A DNA stretch of 64,000 bases from Laburnicola sp. R22_1 (Eukaryota > Ascomycota > Dothideomycetes > Pleosporales > Didymosphaeriaceae). The notes under the pieces were generated by a model. That model did not search any database and was not told where the DNA came from. It saw only the letters and a program-made list of their open reading frames with translations. Made by a program: the position numbers and the translations under genes. Shown in pieces: positions 53,847-63,370 of this stretch. Each line of letters begins with the position of its first letter. Position 1 is the stretch's first letter. The DNA lies in assembly GCA_014281115.1 (NCBI GenBank), contig JACONQ010000002.1, positions 1,612,001 through 1,676,000 on the forward strand, given 5' to 3'.

Positions 53847-54649
53847 ATGATGGGGCAGTTTACCGATTCCGCTCGACAACTGCCATCATGCTACCGCGCA
53901 TGGACTAGAACCTGCGAAGTGCCAGCTGCACAAAGAATAGGTCTCCAGAATAACGATCGGACACAGCGACGCTTCAAAGGCTACATTGCCCGGGCTGGGG
54001 GGCAAGCGAGGCCTTTGGAAGGCTTCTATCAGGGTATGTCACCTGGCAGAAACTTCCGAGGCTCATTGAAGCTTATATTGTACCTACAGAGCTTCTCTCC
54101 AAGCCCAAGCCCCAGACAGCACCCGCCACACGCACTACGCCGACACCACCCCCGCCCGAATCGCTCCCCAAGACAGACAAGGAAGAAACGCTGGCAAAAG
54201 CGCGCATTGTCTTTGGATCGAAACTGGCTGGACCAGCGGAGAGGAAGAAGGACATGGACGCTGCGTCGCACGAAGTCGCCGGGGTCTTAGTCCCGCCCAA
54301 GCCCACAGAGCCAGACAACTGCTGCATGTCTGGATGTGTGAATTGCGTATGGGACATGTACCGTGATGATATGGAAGAATGGGCGGCAAAGAGCGCGGAA
54401 GCTCGTGCTAGGTTGCAGGCTCGACGAGAAAGCGGACATGGTACCGGAAGCAGGTTGGCAGGAAAAGGTACACCCGCCCATGTCGCTACAAGCATGGACG
54501 ACGACGGAGGGGATAGCGAGACGAACTGGGTCGCGAGTGCAAACGAGGATAGCTTATTCGACGATATACCCGTCGGAATAAGAGAGTTCATGAAGACGGA
54601 AAAGAAGCTGAAGGAGAGACACAAAGCGGAGCGTGCCGCAACAGCATAA
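53847..54649 (+). CDS. Oxidoreductase-like domain (OXLD1-type) protein
   Basis: Two exons, 53847-54033 and 54090-54649, with a 56-bp phase-1 intron; 248 residues. The signature is VPPKPTEPDNCCMSGCVNCVWDMYRDD (shown here only as a region): a Pro-rich lead, a CCxSGCxxC cluster and WDxYxxDxxEW, as in the oxidoreductase-like, N-terminal domain family. Before it, LEGFYQ is joined by the splice to ELLSKPKPQ, also typical. The N-terminus is basic and may be a mitochondrial targeting sequence, in line with metazoan OXLD1. The C-terminal part is acidic then Lys/Glu-rich. The start could also be the second Met (residue 2); nothing better is seen upstream. Biochemical role unknown. Confidence 0.82.
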
Positions 54650-54759
54650 CATAATGTATCCAATGCCCGTGATATCAAGCGTTTCCAGCAGACCTCCCGT
54701 AGCTCCCTCCCTAAACGCCGTTTGTTATGCTCCCCACTGAAAGACGGGCGATGTCAAGT

Positions 54760-55148
54760 CTAATCGGAGCCCACATCCACACCCTTGGCACGCAGCTCGG
54801 TACGCGCCTGCTGTATCTGCCCCATCAACTCCTTGTGCGCGTCCGGGACGTCGTTGAAGGTGAAGACTCCCCAGCCGAGCTTGAAGAGCAGGTATGCACC
54901 AAATGATACCAGGGCCCAGAACGGGAGCTGGAACACGATCAGCGGGATGGTAGCCATTGTAGTATGTTGAAGCCTACCACAGGAACGATCTCCCTTTGGA
55001 TCTTCTCGGGGAAAGAGACCACCTCCATGAAGACGGCCAGGTAAAGCTGTTGATGTTAGAAGCGGGTTTCAAGAAGTAAAGTGTTCGGGGGGCTGCATAC
55101 GGAGGTCAGGAGCATGGCAATCGATATCGTCTGCTGAGCGCGCGTCAT
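54760..55148 (-). CDS. dpm3: Dolichol-phosphate mannosyltransferase subunit 3
   Basis: Three exons: 55148-55101, 55046-54978, 54927-54760, with introns of 54 and 50 bp, all phase 0; 94 residues. The spliced product starts MTRAQQTISIAMLLTSLYLA, has PEKIQREIVPVLPFWALVSF across the second splice, and KLGWGVFTFNDVPDAHKEL, then a soluble C-terminal coil. Two N-terminal membrane helices and this FNDVPxAxxEL block define DPM3, which tethers catalytic DPM1 in the ER membrane. It fits the anchor-less DPM1 at 12131. The last exon alone looks like a gene (MATIPLIVFQL is the intron read through), an easy annotation mistake. Confidence 0.93.
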
Positions 55149-55708
55149 GTCGGCGGTAGGTCAATCGATCAGTTGGCCAGGGTGTTGCGGGAAGCCGAGC
55201 TATCCTGGTATGCAAACAGCACCGAGAGCTTTGCTGTACTGTACTTTGAAGTCTGCACCGTCGTCGCTGCCACATTTCATCAGAAGATCCGCCAAGCAGA
55301 TATCCCTGCCGATGGCCCGTGCATTACGCGATGCGGCCCGACTCCTGTGATCGGCGAGGCCTCTCTCCAAGACGAGTAATATGTCACTTGCCTTTGTACA
55401 GCTGTCGCATCCGTGTTTATACTTTGTATCCTGTTTTTCGGGAAGCAGGATCGACAAAGTTTGAGCTAGGGGGAGCATACATACACAAGAGCCAATACCT
55501 GCCTCCAAATCTGCAAGACTATCAGCAAGAAGCAACAAACGCAAATCTGCCGGAGGCACTCATGCATCAGTACTCGTTCTAGGCCATTAACAGTCTCAGT
55601 TTGCTGCCTCCCGAATCCGTTGTGGCCTGGGTGCAATATGTGTCCATAAACAATCAACCTTCATCGAATTTTTTCGACTGTCCACTGGACTTTGGTTGCA
55701 CTACCGCT
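55149..55708. other. Divergent region, possible 5' exons of the armadillo gene
   Basis: 560 bp between DPM3 and the first sure exon of the armadillo gene. Open stretches on both strands (plus 55173-55379, minus 55200-55559) are ambiguous. Missing N-terminal exons of the armadillo protein may be here, but I cannot place splice sites. Confidence 0.35.
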
Positions 55709-57814
55709 ATGTTTACATTCAACGAGCCTGCGCAGTTTCTGGTTGACCTAGAACGGTTTCTGGGTCGAGGACCGCAAGATGACCCACAGGAGCTGTCCGA
55801 AATCGCTCTTTGGATGAAGCAGCTTTCTCCCACACTTGGGACTGAGACCAGTGTGAAGGCTATTCAACTATTAGGCACGGCCGTGGGAAAGCAGTGGAAT
55901 CAACAGTGTGAGGCCTTTCATAGGTGAGAAGCTATCAACTCACGCTGACATGTGTAGATGCATGGCAGGACCCGTTTCGACGTTTTGGAATCCTCGCCCA
56001 AGTTTTACAGAATCTTGACCCCTCGATAACTTCCCCTGCACTGGCTAATCAGTATCTGCGAGTCATCGGCAATGCCGTTGCATACAATGGTAAGCCGCTT
56101 TCATATGGATATGGCTGTGCCTGACATGATTCGAGATACGAATCGTGAACTGGTCTCGGAATACTTCGATAAGCTTGTCGACTGTCTTGACAAACAAGAA
56201 CTAATGAAGACTGCGTTGGCGGTTCTGTACAATCTCGGTCAAGACTTTGGTATGTGTCGACCAAGTGTGCTATAAAGTTTTCCTAACGCTTTTAGAACCT
56301 GCAAATGTCAAGGCAGCCAATTCCAGGCTAGACAGCGCTATCGCGCTACACCTTGCGACTGGAAGAATACCAGAAGAAGCCATCGATTTCGCCATGACCG
56401 TCCTGAACAGGACAACGCAGAAGCTCACACCAGCACAACTTGATGATGATGCCTCTGTAGTGGTCTTTAAGAACATCTTGAAGATTTCGGCGCAATACGA
56501 AGAAGACCACTTCTTAGACTATCTTACCATTCTCGTACACTACCTGCAAGACCCAGCGTTCCAGCAGAAGGTTGCTACATCGGACACTATCCAGAGACTA
56601 CTCGATCTTCTACTTGATTTTGAAGTCAATGAATTGACCAAAGAGGAGGTGCATACTGTCATGCAAGAACTAAGCACGCAGAACAATCCAAACGAGACGA
56701 CATCAGACGAGACAAATATTGTTCTCATGGTTCGCCTTGTCAACTCTATATCTGCGCTTTCTGCATCAGATGCCTTCGTCCAGAACTTTACGCTACAGAG
56801 CAGCATCGTACACAAGCTCAAGGCGAAGCTTTTGACGTCGGAAGCCGCCCCATCGACCGTATGCACTTGTGTAATGCTCGGAAATCTTGCAACCTCGGAC
56901 CAAGTTTGCATTAATATGGTTCAGGACATGGGCATACACAAAGCGCTGAACCAGCTCCTAGCAAAATGCGACGACCAGGCGCTCTTGTATGCCGCCGCTG
57001 GATTCTCGCGCCACCTCGCTTTTCCGGAGTCCAACCGACCAATATTAGCAAACGTGGGATTGATCGAAACCTGCTGCCATCTCCTCACCAAACAGGACCC
57101 CTCTGTGCGTGGCGAAGCAGCGGCAATTCTCTGCAAATTGGTCACAAATTGCTACCCCAACATCAAGAAAGTTGTCTACGATGTTCTGCCCGAATCTGTT
57201 ACATACGCTCACTTACCGGAAATCGAAACTTCCCCCCAGCCGACGATCCTTCACCACATCGTAACCCAAGCTCTAGCGCCATCAGCGCCACTGCCCAGTA
57301 CCACGATGAAGAACCCCATGATCGAGCTCGGCCGCACACTTATCACCATGCTAAGGTATACTCGCCGACCCAACTCGGAGAACACGGACGAGATAGTGCA
57401 TCAAATTTTCAGCGCTCCGGCAGTGGCTCGACCCATCGCTAGGCTCGTTCGTCAACGATTTTATGCCGATGCGCGATCCGAAGGACTTCTCGGTCTAGGA
57501 CTCATGACTCAGACCGAGGAAGGTGCTCTCTGCGTGATCAACGAATTGAAGGCAGACGAGGGATTACTTGACGCGATCAAAGAATTTGCGGGCGAGCAAA
57601 AAGGGGATGCGCAGAAGAGTAACGAGAGCGCGAGAAGGGATTATCAGAACGCGGTGGTGCTTCTGCACGGTCTGGCGAGCAACGGAGTAAGTGACGTACC
57701 GAATATCGATATCAAGATACAGCTATTGACGTGTCACAGGGACATGCGATGGACACGGCGATGAAAAGTGACGTCGACGCATTGCAGGTTGAATTGAGTA
57801 AGCTCATGGTTTGA
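55709..57814 (+). CDS. Armadillo-repeat protein, Rap1GDS1/SmgGDS-like
   Basis: Five exons: 55709-55907, 55958-56089, 56136-56249, 56296-57686, 57740-57814; introns of 50, 46, 46 and 53 bp. All phases agree (636 residues from this start). Helical repeats of armadillo type are visible throughout, for example CTCVMLGNLATSDQVCINMV followed by HKALNQLLAKCDDQALLYAAA and VGLIETCCHLL. The arrangement resembles fungal SmgGDS-like proteins, which bind small GTPases and act as chaperones or exchange factors. The first donor is T|GTGAGG at 55908; a second GTGAGA 24 bases later would break the frame. The last intron removes an unlikely tail and gives GGHAMDTAMKSDVDALQ. The start codon is uncertain: upstream exons may be missing. 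Confidence 0.7.
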
Positions 57815-58351
57815 GATGACAGCTCAAGTCAGTGGCGTTGGGCGGATTGGAATCAAAATGGTCAAGAAACTGCGTACATATCCTACCGGGCCATCGAGCA
57901 GACAAATTTGTTAGACTGCATACCGAGGATTTCGATAGTACGTAGACCGTTCTCGCAGTAATGTGAAATGCCACCAGCATCACTCTATTCGCGTCTGTCC
58001 ATGCATGCGCCACACTCGCGTCCACTTTCCAGAAGTCCAGTGCCATTTCAATGCTCGATTCCGTCAATGGGAGTTTTTGTATTTGCAGTGCATCAGAACG
58101 TGGCGATTCCAGGGTCACTCGGATCGTGGTTGTCACGAGGGAGCGTAATCACAAGCACTCTGATTGGTCGAGAGTGGGATTATGTAATGTGAGACACACG
58201 GAAAGAGCAGCTTGTTGTAGAAGAGCCTACGAGTATATAAATCTGTTTCCCGCTTTGCTTTCTTTCTCATACCCAAGCTCTCTCCGATTCAACTCCTCTA
58301 CGACATCGATTCATTACTCCATCAAACACCTTCCCACACCATCAATTCAAG
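57815..58351. other. Intergenic, promoter of the Cys-rich gene
   Basis: Contains the 3' flank of the armadillo gene, an ATTGG (CCAAT box complement) at 58162-58166, a TATA box and a pyrimidine-rich leader. No separate gene is supported. Confidence 0.5.
58234..58240 (+). promoter_or_regulatory. TATA box of the Cys-rich gene
   Basis: TATATAA lies about 112 bp before the ATG and is followed by a C/T-rich leader, the layout of strongly expressed, inducible fungal genes. Confidence 0.6.
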
Positions 58352-58694
58352 ATGACCTGCTGTTCACGCAACCAGGGCGAGTGCGTCTGTGCCAAAGAAG
58401 CAACTTGCTCCTGCGGAAAGCAGCCCGCTCTCCAATGCAGTATGTTTTACGACATGTAGGCTATGACGTATGCTAATGCTGTTGCAGCTTGCGAAAAGGC
58501 AGCTATCGAGAACAAGCTCCCGACCAACACCTGCCAGTGCGGGAAGCGCGCCCAAGGTACGCAGTCTCGTATTATCGCTCAAGTATCTATAGGGATGATT
58601 GCTGATGCTGAACGTTGAAATAGACAGCTGCACGTGCGGACGCTCTGGCAACGGCACCTCTTCGCTCGAGACCGACTTTACGTCCAAGAAATAG
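58352..58694 (+). CDS. Small Cys-rich, metallothionein-like protein
   Basis: Three exons: 58352-58439, 58488-58556, 58624-58694, with introns of 48 and 67 bp; 75 residues. Twelve cysteines: MTCC, CVC, CSC, C before a splice-made CTC, CQC and a last CTC. Five CxC motifs plus one CC suggest a metal-thiolate cluster (Cu or Zn), although members of this small fungal family (DUF7871 as I recall) have no proven role. No signal peptide, so probably cytosolic. The three exons carry six, four and two or so cysteines, one module each. Size is too small for ordinary gene finders unless splicing is modelled. Confidence 0.82.
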
Positions 58695-59056
58695 GCGGTC
58701 GATGAGACGTAGGAACTAGGATGGGTTGACGATGATGAGGGCGTTAAGGTGTTCGGCCGGGTCTGGAGCCCCTCGGTGGTTTTGCTGAGAGCTTGCACTA
58801 GTGTTGGGAGGGTATCGTGGGGGCATATGGATGAGTGCACCCGGTATCTGTACATTACATAGCTGGCAATCAAGTCATGTGAATCGTGTTTTGCGCTTTC
58901 TCTTTGGCGATTTGAGGGGTTTTATACAATCTGTTTTGGATTACAATATCCTAGGTTAACTCACTACTAGTATACACTATTAAGTTATAGAGATAGTTTA
59001 CGCATATAGTCAAGCTAACTACACTAAATATTAAAGTAACTAGAATTTTTTTAATA
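58695..59056. other. Intergenic, AT-rich part next to the transposon
   Basis: From about 58920 the sequence turns AT- and TA-rich, probably an old mutated repeat that was the landing site of the pogo element. The same type of sequence continues beyond the element's right end (60849-60950). Confidence 0.45.
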
Positions 59057-60846
59057 AGCTAGCCGATACGTAAGCTGGCCACCCGGGTAAGCTGGCCACC
59101 CCACCAAAACGCGACACCTGCACAAAACACGCCACATCTCTCCACAACGCTCATTAATATGGACACCCGTGAGCATGCTATACAATCAGCTATTAGGGAT
59201 TTCAATGCAGGCATTTATTCTAGTCATCGCGCTGCGGCTACCGCGTACGGTGTTCCTCGATCGACCCTATCGACGCGCATCAATGGCGTACAAAACCGAC
59301 GCGTCAGTCACCAACACCGGCAGCGTCTGACTCCTCTACAGGAGGACTTCCTAGTAGACTGGATCCTCGAAGAAGACGCACGCGCCTGCCCTCCCTCGCA
59401 CGCTCGCGCTTGAGAAATGGCGAATCGAATTCTGCGTATGAATGGCGACAACCAGCCTGTTGGCAAGCTCTGGCTCTCACACTTCCTCCGGCGCCAGCTA
59501 CGCGTTGCCTCTGTAGTCGGCAGAAAGCTAGAGGCTTAGAGAGCTGATGCAGCAACACCAGAGCAGCTACGCGCGTTCCTAGAGCTCTATAAGCAGACTC
59601 GACGGCGGCTTAACATACAGGCGGAGAATACATACAATATAGATAAGACTGGCGTTGCTCTAGGGGTATGTACTAACACTAGAGTACTCTCTAGTAGTCA
59701 GAAAAAGAAGGCTTATATACAATCTCTAGAGAATCGCGAGTGGGTCTCTATAATTGAGTGTGTATCTGCGATAGGACAGAAGCTACGCTGCGCGGTCATC
59801 TTCAAGGGCCAGAGCCTACAGACAACATAGTTCTCCTCGTCCTACGTACCTGACTGGATCTATACAACCTCTAAGAACGGATAGACGTTGAAAGCGATAG
59901 GTGTAGAGTGGCTGCAGCGTATATTTATACCTGAGACAGCTGTATCTAATGGCCAGCACAGGCTCCTGATACTCGACGGTCACGGCAGCCATATTGATAT
60001 AGACTTTCTATAGCTCTGCAGGCTGCATTGTATACAGCTCCTATATCTACCTGCGCACACCTCACACGTCCTACAGCCTCTAGATCTCGCTCCTTTCTCT
60101 GTGATCAAGTCTAGTTACAGACGTCAGATCCAGGAGCTCGCATCACTTGACGACGCTGCGCCTGTTAAGAAGGAGCGCTTTATCACCTGCTATTATTAAG
60201 CTAGGGAGGAAGGCTTTATAGAGCGTGTGATTCGAGCTGGCTGGCAGGCATCTGGTATCTGCCTATTCAACATCAATCACGTGCTCAGCTCGTCGCAGGT
60301 CTCTTAGAGGCCTACTACGCCTACACGTCAGCAGCAGCCTCAACAGCAGCTCCAGAGCTTCCTCTCTACTCCTCAGGGTCCTCGCGATCTCTATATAGCG
60401 CAGCGCAGCGTCCAGAGCGTCGAGAATCTAGGTCGTACAACCCGGCTACTCCTACAGAAAGCAGGTAAGGCTCTAGCAGCTGCAAATACTAGAGCTGCAG
60501 GCCTAGAAGCAGAGAAAAGACGACTTGAGCAGCAGCTAGAGATATCTACCTCTCAGCGTCAGCGTAAGCGCGTTCGAGTAGACCCAAATCAACGCTTTGC
60601 AGAGGTAGAGAGTATTAGGGAGGCTATGCGCGCAGCTGAGGCTTTAGCAGCTCAACCACGTAGATCTACTGTATTAAGCACCTCAGAAACAGCTAATATA
60701 GCTACAGCAGCTGCAGCGCTTGAATCTATGTGTAGTCAATGGCAATTGTAAGTAGCGTTGCTGAGAAATTGTATGTTTTGTGCAGGTGTCGCGTTTTGGT
60801 GGGGTGGCCAGCTTACCCGGGTGGCCAGCTTACGTATCGGCTAGCT
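59057..60846 (+). mobile_element. Complete pogo-type element with perfect 73-bp inverted repeats
   Basis: The 1790-bp element is bounded by identical 73-bp inverted repeats (59057-59129 and 60774-60846), starting AGCTAGCCGATACG, with TA on both sides (59055-59056, 60847-60848). Each inverted repeat holds two copies of GTAAGCTGGCCACCC with a 17-bp period. It contains one transposase frame, in a single frame from end to end but with seven stops. Confidence 0.94.
59159..60751 (+). pseudogene. Pogo-type transposase with seven premature stops
   Basis: 531 codons in one frame from MDTREHAIQSAIRDF to MCSQWQL. Helix-turn-helix: RAAATAYGVPRSTLSTRI. The DDE core is recognisable: YNIDKTGVALG, LILDGHGSHI, and LQPLDLAPF. 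Premature stops: TGA 59411, TAG 59537, TAG 59828, TAG 59882, TAG 60011, TAA 60197, TAG 60305. Each is one C-to-T step from CGA, CAG or CAA, and no insertion or deletion is needed. All three catalytic Asp residues remain. The family differs from the two other full-length copies in lacking the RRGRx end. Confidence 0.9.
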
Positions 60847-61144
60847 TACTAATTTTTTTCTACTAATAAATCTAACCAGCGTGCTAAACTAGAGGGAGAA
60901 CTAAATATGCCCTTAAATACTAGGACCTCTCTACTAGTACTAGAAGACGGTAGCGTTGTAAGGCCGACGGCCGTTCCCTGGCAAAGGAGTCCCTAAAATT
61001 CTCCGCCATCCCCGCCTTCGGCTAGGCGGAGCCCGTCCTCGGCCGCCAACACGAACACACCATCTCGGCGACTCCTGCACGCGACGCAGGGGTTGACAAA
61101 CCTACAGTAATTCAATGACAGATGGAGAAGCCAGTCTCGTGTTG

Positions 61145-61487
61145 AGGAAAAACACTTCGTGCACGTTGGGTGTTCGATCATGCCACATCCAAGCCAGACT
61201 CAGACGGCGACCACTCACCATGCTCGCCGAAGTGTGCGCAGCAACGCCGAATCAGGCCAGGTCTCGATGATGTTCGCCAAACGTCATGCTTAAGAAGCAC
61301 GAATCGTCGGTACTATCATGAAGAATACTTCGCGCACGTTGGGTGTTCGATCATGCCACATCCAAGCCAGACTCAGACGGCGATCACTCACCGTGCTCAC
61401 CGAAGTGTGCGCAGCAACGCCGAATCAGGCCAGGTCTCCATCATGGTCGCCAAACATCATGCTTAACAAGCACCAAATCGCCGGTAC
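61145..61487 (+). repeat. Tandem duplication, period 173 bp, upstream of the CoADR gene
   Basis: Copy 1 covers 61145-61317 and copy 2 61318 to about 61487. GCACGTTGGGTGTTCGATCA occurs at 61161 and again at 61334. The copies differ at scattered bases, mostly transitions. They lie 190-530 bp before the ATG. Confidence 0.88.
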
Positions 61488-61548
61488 TGCTCTCTAATTT
61501 CCAATTACTGATCCCATTTTACCCATCCGTTCTGGATTTTCCAAATCG

Positions 61549-61555
61549 TATAAAA
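61549..61555 (+). promoter_or_regulatory. TATA box of the CoADR-rhodanese gene
   Basis: TATAAAA about 124 bp before the ATG at 61679 shows a eukaryotic-style promoter for this bacterial-looking gene. Confidence 0.6.
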
Positions 61556-61678
61556 TAGCGTCCACCAGCCCAGGGCTTCGTGCTATCATCAGTTGCTACA
61601 GAAGACCTCCCTCCTAAGAGGCACGCATACATCATTCCACTCCGCGCTTACATACGAAATCCTTTGCGACACTACACT

Positions 61679-63370
61679 ATGGGGGACATGGACCCTCAGC
61701 CAACCGCTCTCAAGCTCGTGGTTGTGGGCGGTGTTGCTGGCGGCATGTCCTTTGCCGCGCGAGCACGTCGCCTGTCCGAAACCGCCAACATCACCGTCTT
61801 CGAGAAAGGGCCGTTCGTCGGCTACGCCAATTGCGGTATCCCGTACGCGCTTGGCGGCATCATCCAGTCCGACGAAGCACTCGTTCTGCAGACTCCAGAA
61901 TCAGTCAACGCACGGTACAATGTCAATATCCGGCACAACACCGAGGTCGTGGGTATCAACCGCGAGAAGAAGACTATAGATTTCCAGACTGGAGACCACC
62001 CGGTCCAGAGCATGGCCTATGACAAGTTGATCCTGGCGCAGGGTGCTGAAGCGTTCCGACCGCCGATGAAGGGCTCCGATGCCCCGAATGTCTTCACTCT
62101 GCAGACGATTCCGGATATGACTGCCGTCAAGAAGTACATGTTCTCCCACGGCAGAAAGTCCGCCGCAATCATCGGCGGAGGCTTTATTGGTCTTGAAGCG
62201 GTCGAGGCGCTGCACGCACTCGGCATGCAAGTCTCAATCGTCGAATACATGCCTCACGTCTTCCCACCGGTCGACCAGGACGTCGCAGAACCACTTCACA
62301 CCGAGATACGCCGGAACAACGTATCCGTTCACCTGAACGCGCGCATCCAGGAGATTGTACCCCCGGCGGAGGATGGCGCGACAAGTCACATCCTTCTGGA
62401 GTCTGGGGAAAAGATACCGGGAGATGTCATTCTGCTCGTTGTCGGTGTACGTCCGAGAGTGCAACTTGCAGAGAAGGTTGGTCTCGAGACGAACCGCTTT
62501 GGTATCGTTACGAACGCCCAAATGCAGACATCGGACCCAGACATCTACGCCGTCGGCGACATGGCCTGCACTACCAACATGATCACTCACAACCAGCAAA
62601 ATCTCGCACTCGCGGGTCCGGCGAACCGGCAAGGACGTCTGGTGGCTGACCACATTTTCGGCCGGGACGTTGCGTACAGGGGCAACGTCGGCACCTCTGC
62701 GTGCAAAGTCTTCGACATCAACGTTGGACTCGTCGGGCCCTCGATGTCGAATCTGAGGGCGCAAGGAATTCAAGCCGAGTATGTGACGGTGCATCCACCG
62801 AACCATGCTGGGTACTACCCAGGCGCCACGCCGCTGTCTCTCAAGCTCGCCTTTTCGCCCACTGACGGGAAGGTCCTAGGCGCGCAGATCGTCGGAAAGG
62901 AAGGCGTCGACAAGCGGATCGATGTCCTCGCGACGTGCATCACGGCGGGCATGACGGTGTACGATCTGGAACATTTGGAGCTCGCGTACGCCCCGCCCTT
63001 CGGCTCAGCCAAAGACCCGGTCAACATGGCGGGCTTTGTCGCGGCGAATGTCCTGCGCAAGGACACGGAGATTGTCCACAGCGAGAACTTGACTGCCGAC
63101 GCGCTGAGCGAGTACCAGGTCATCGATGTGCGCAGCCCGAGCGAGTACGTCAAGGGGCATATGAAGGAAGCCAAGTTGCTGCCGTTGAACGAGCTGAGGA
63201 AGAACGTTGGGGAGATTGATAAGAGCAAGAAAGTGCTCGTGTACTGCCAGGTTGGCTATCGGGGTTACTTGGGTTATAGAATCCTGAAGCAGGCGGGATA
63301 CAATGTCGTTAATCTGGACGGAGGATTCAAGGCGGTGAGCCAGGGCGCATTCAACGCGTTGATTGCGTGA
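61679..63370 (+). CDS. CoA-disulfide reductase fused to a rhodanese domain (CoADR-Rhd)
   Basis: A single exon of 563 residues. FAD motif VVVGGVAGGMSFAARARRL (13-31), the active-site motif YANCGIPYALGG with Cys52 in place of the two-Cys centre of glutathione reductases, the NAD(P)H motif AAIIGGGFIGLEAVEAL, and the second FAD motif DIYAVGDMA. A dimerisation domain follows, with AYAPPFGSAKDPVNMAG, then a C-terminal rhodanese domain (about 465-563) with VIDVRSPSEYVKGH and the active loop VYCQVGYRG (Cys523). In bacteria such fusions reduce CoA disulfides, CoA persulfides or polysulfide. The order and lack of introns are bacterial in style, so transfer from bacteria is likely (inference). The ATG at 61679 is the first in the frame; MGDMDPQPTALK precedes the FAD motif closely. 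The gene lies in a transposon-rich end of the window. Confidence 0.93.
   Translation: MGDMDPQPTALKLVVVGGVAGGMSFAARARRLSETANITVFEKGPFVGYANCGIPYALGGIIQSDEALVLQTPESVNARYNVNIRHNTEVVGINREKKTIDFQTGDHPVQSMAYDKLILAQGAEAFRPPMKGSDAPNVFTLQTIPDMTAVKKYMFSHGRKSAAIIGGGFIGLEAVEALHALGMQVSIVEYMPHVFPPVDQDVAEPLHTEIRRNNVSVHLNARIQEIVPPAEDGATSHILLESGEKIPGDVILLVVGVRPRVQLAEKVGLETNRFGIVTNAQMQTSDPDIYAVGDMACTTNMITHNQQNLALAGPANRQGRLVADHIFGRDVAYRGNVGTSACKVFDINVGLVGPSMSNLRAQGIQAEYVTVHPPNHAGYYPGATPLSLKLAFSPTDGKVLGAQIVGKEGVDKRIDVLATCITAGMTVYDLEHLELAYAPPFGSAKDPVNMAGFVAANVLRKDTEIVHSENLTADALSEYQVIDVRSPSEYVKGHMKEAKLLPLNELRKNVGEIDKSKKVLVYCQVGYRGYLGYRILKQAGYNVVNLDGGFKAVSQGAFNALIA

Larger units (their letters stand above)
60849..61678. 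other. Upstream region of the CoA-disulfide reductase gene
   Basis: AT-rich sequence to about 60950, a GC-rich hairpin-prone stretch around 61000-61060, then a tandem duplication, a TATA box and the leader. Confidence 0.5.

Noticed and set aside
54760..54957. Single-exon reading of DPM3 starting MATIPLIVFQL
   Set aside because: That start lies in an intron; the three-exon model gives the complete conserved DPM3 N-terminus.
55200..55559. Minus-strand 119-codon frame upstream of DPM3 with a protein-like Leu/Ala/Asp composition
   Set aside because: It overlaps the DPM3 promoter, has no recognisable domain, and the plus strand here may hold 5' exons of the armadillo gene. Left as ambiguous intergenic.
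61170..61558. Small frames MFDHATSKPDSDGDHS repeated twice upstream of CoADR
   Set aside because: They are the two copies of the 173-bp duplication read as protein; no sign of coding constraint.
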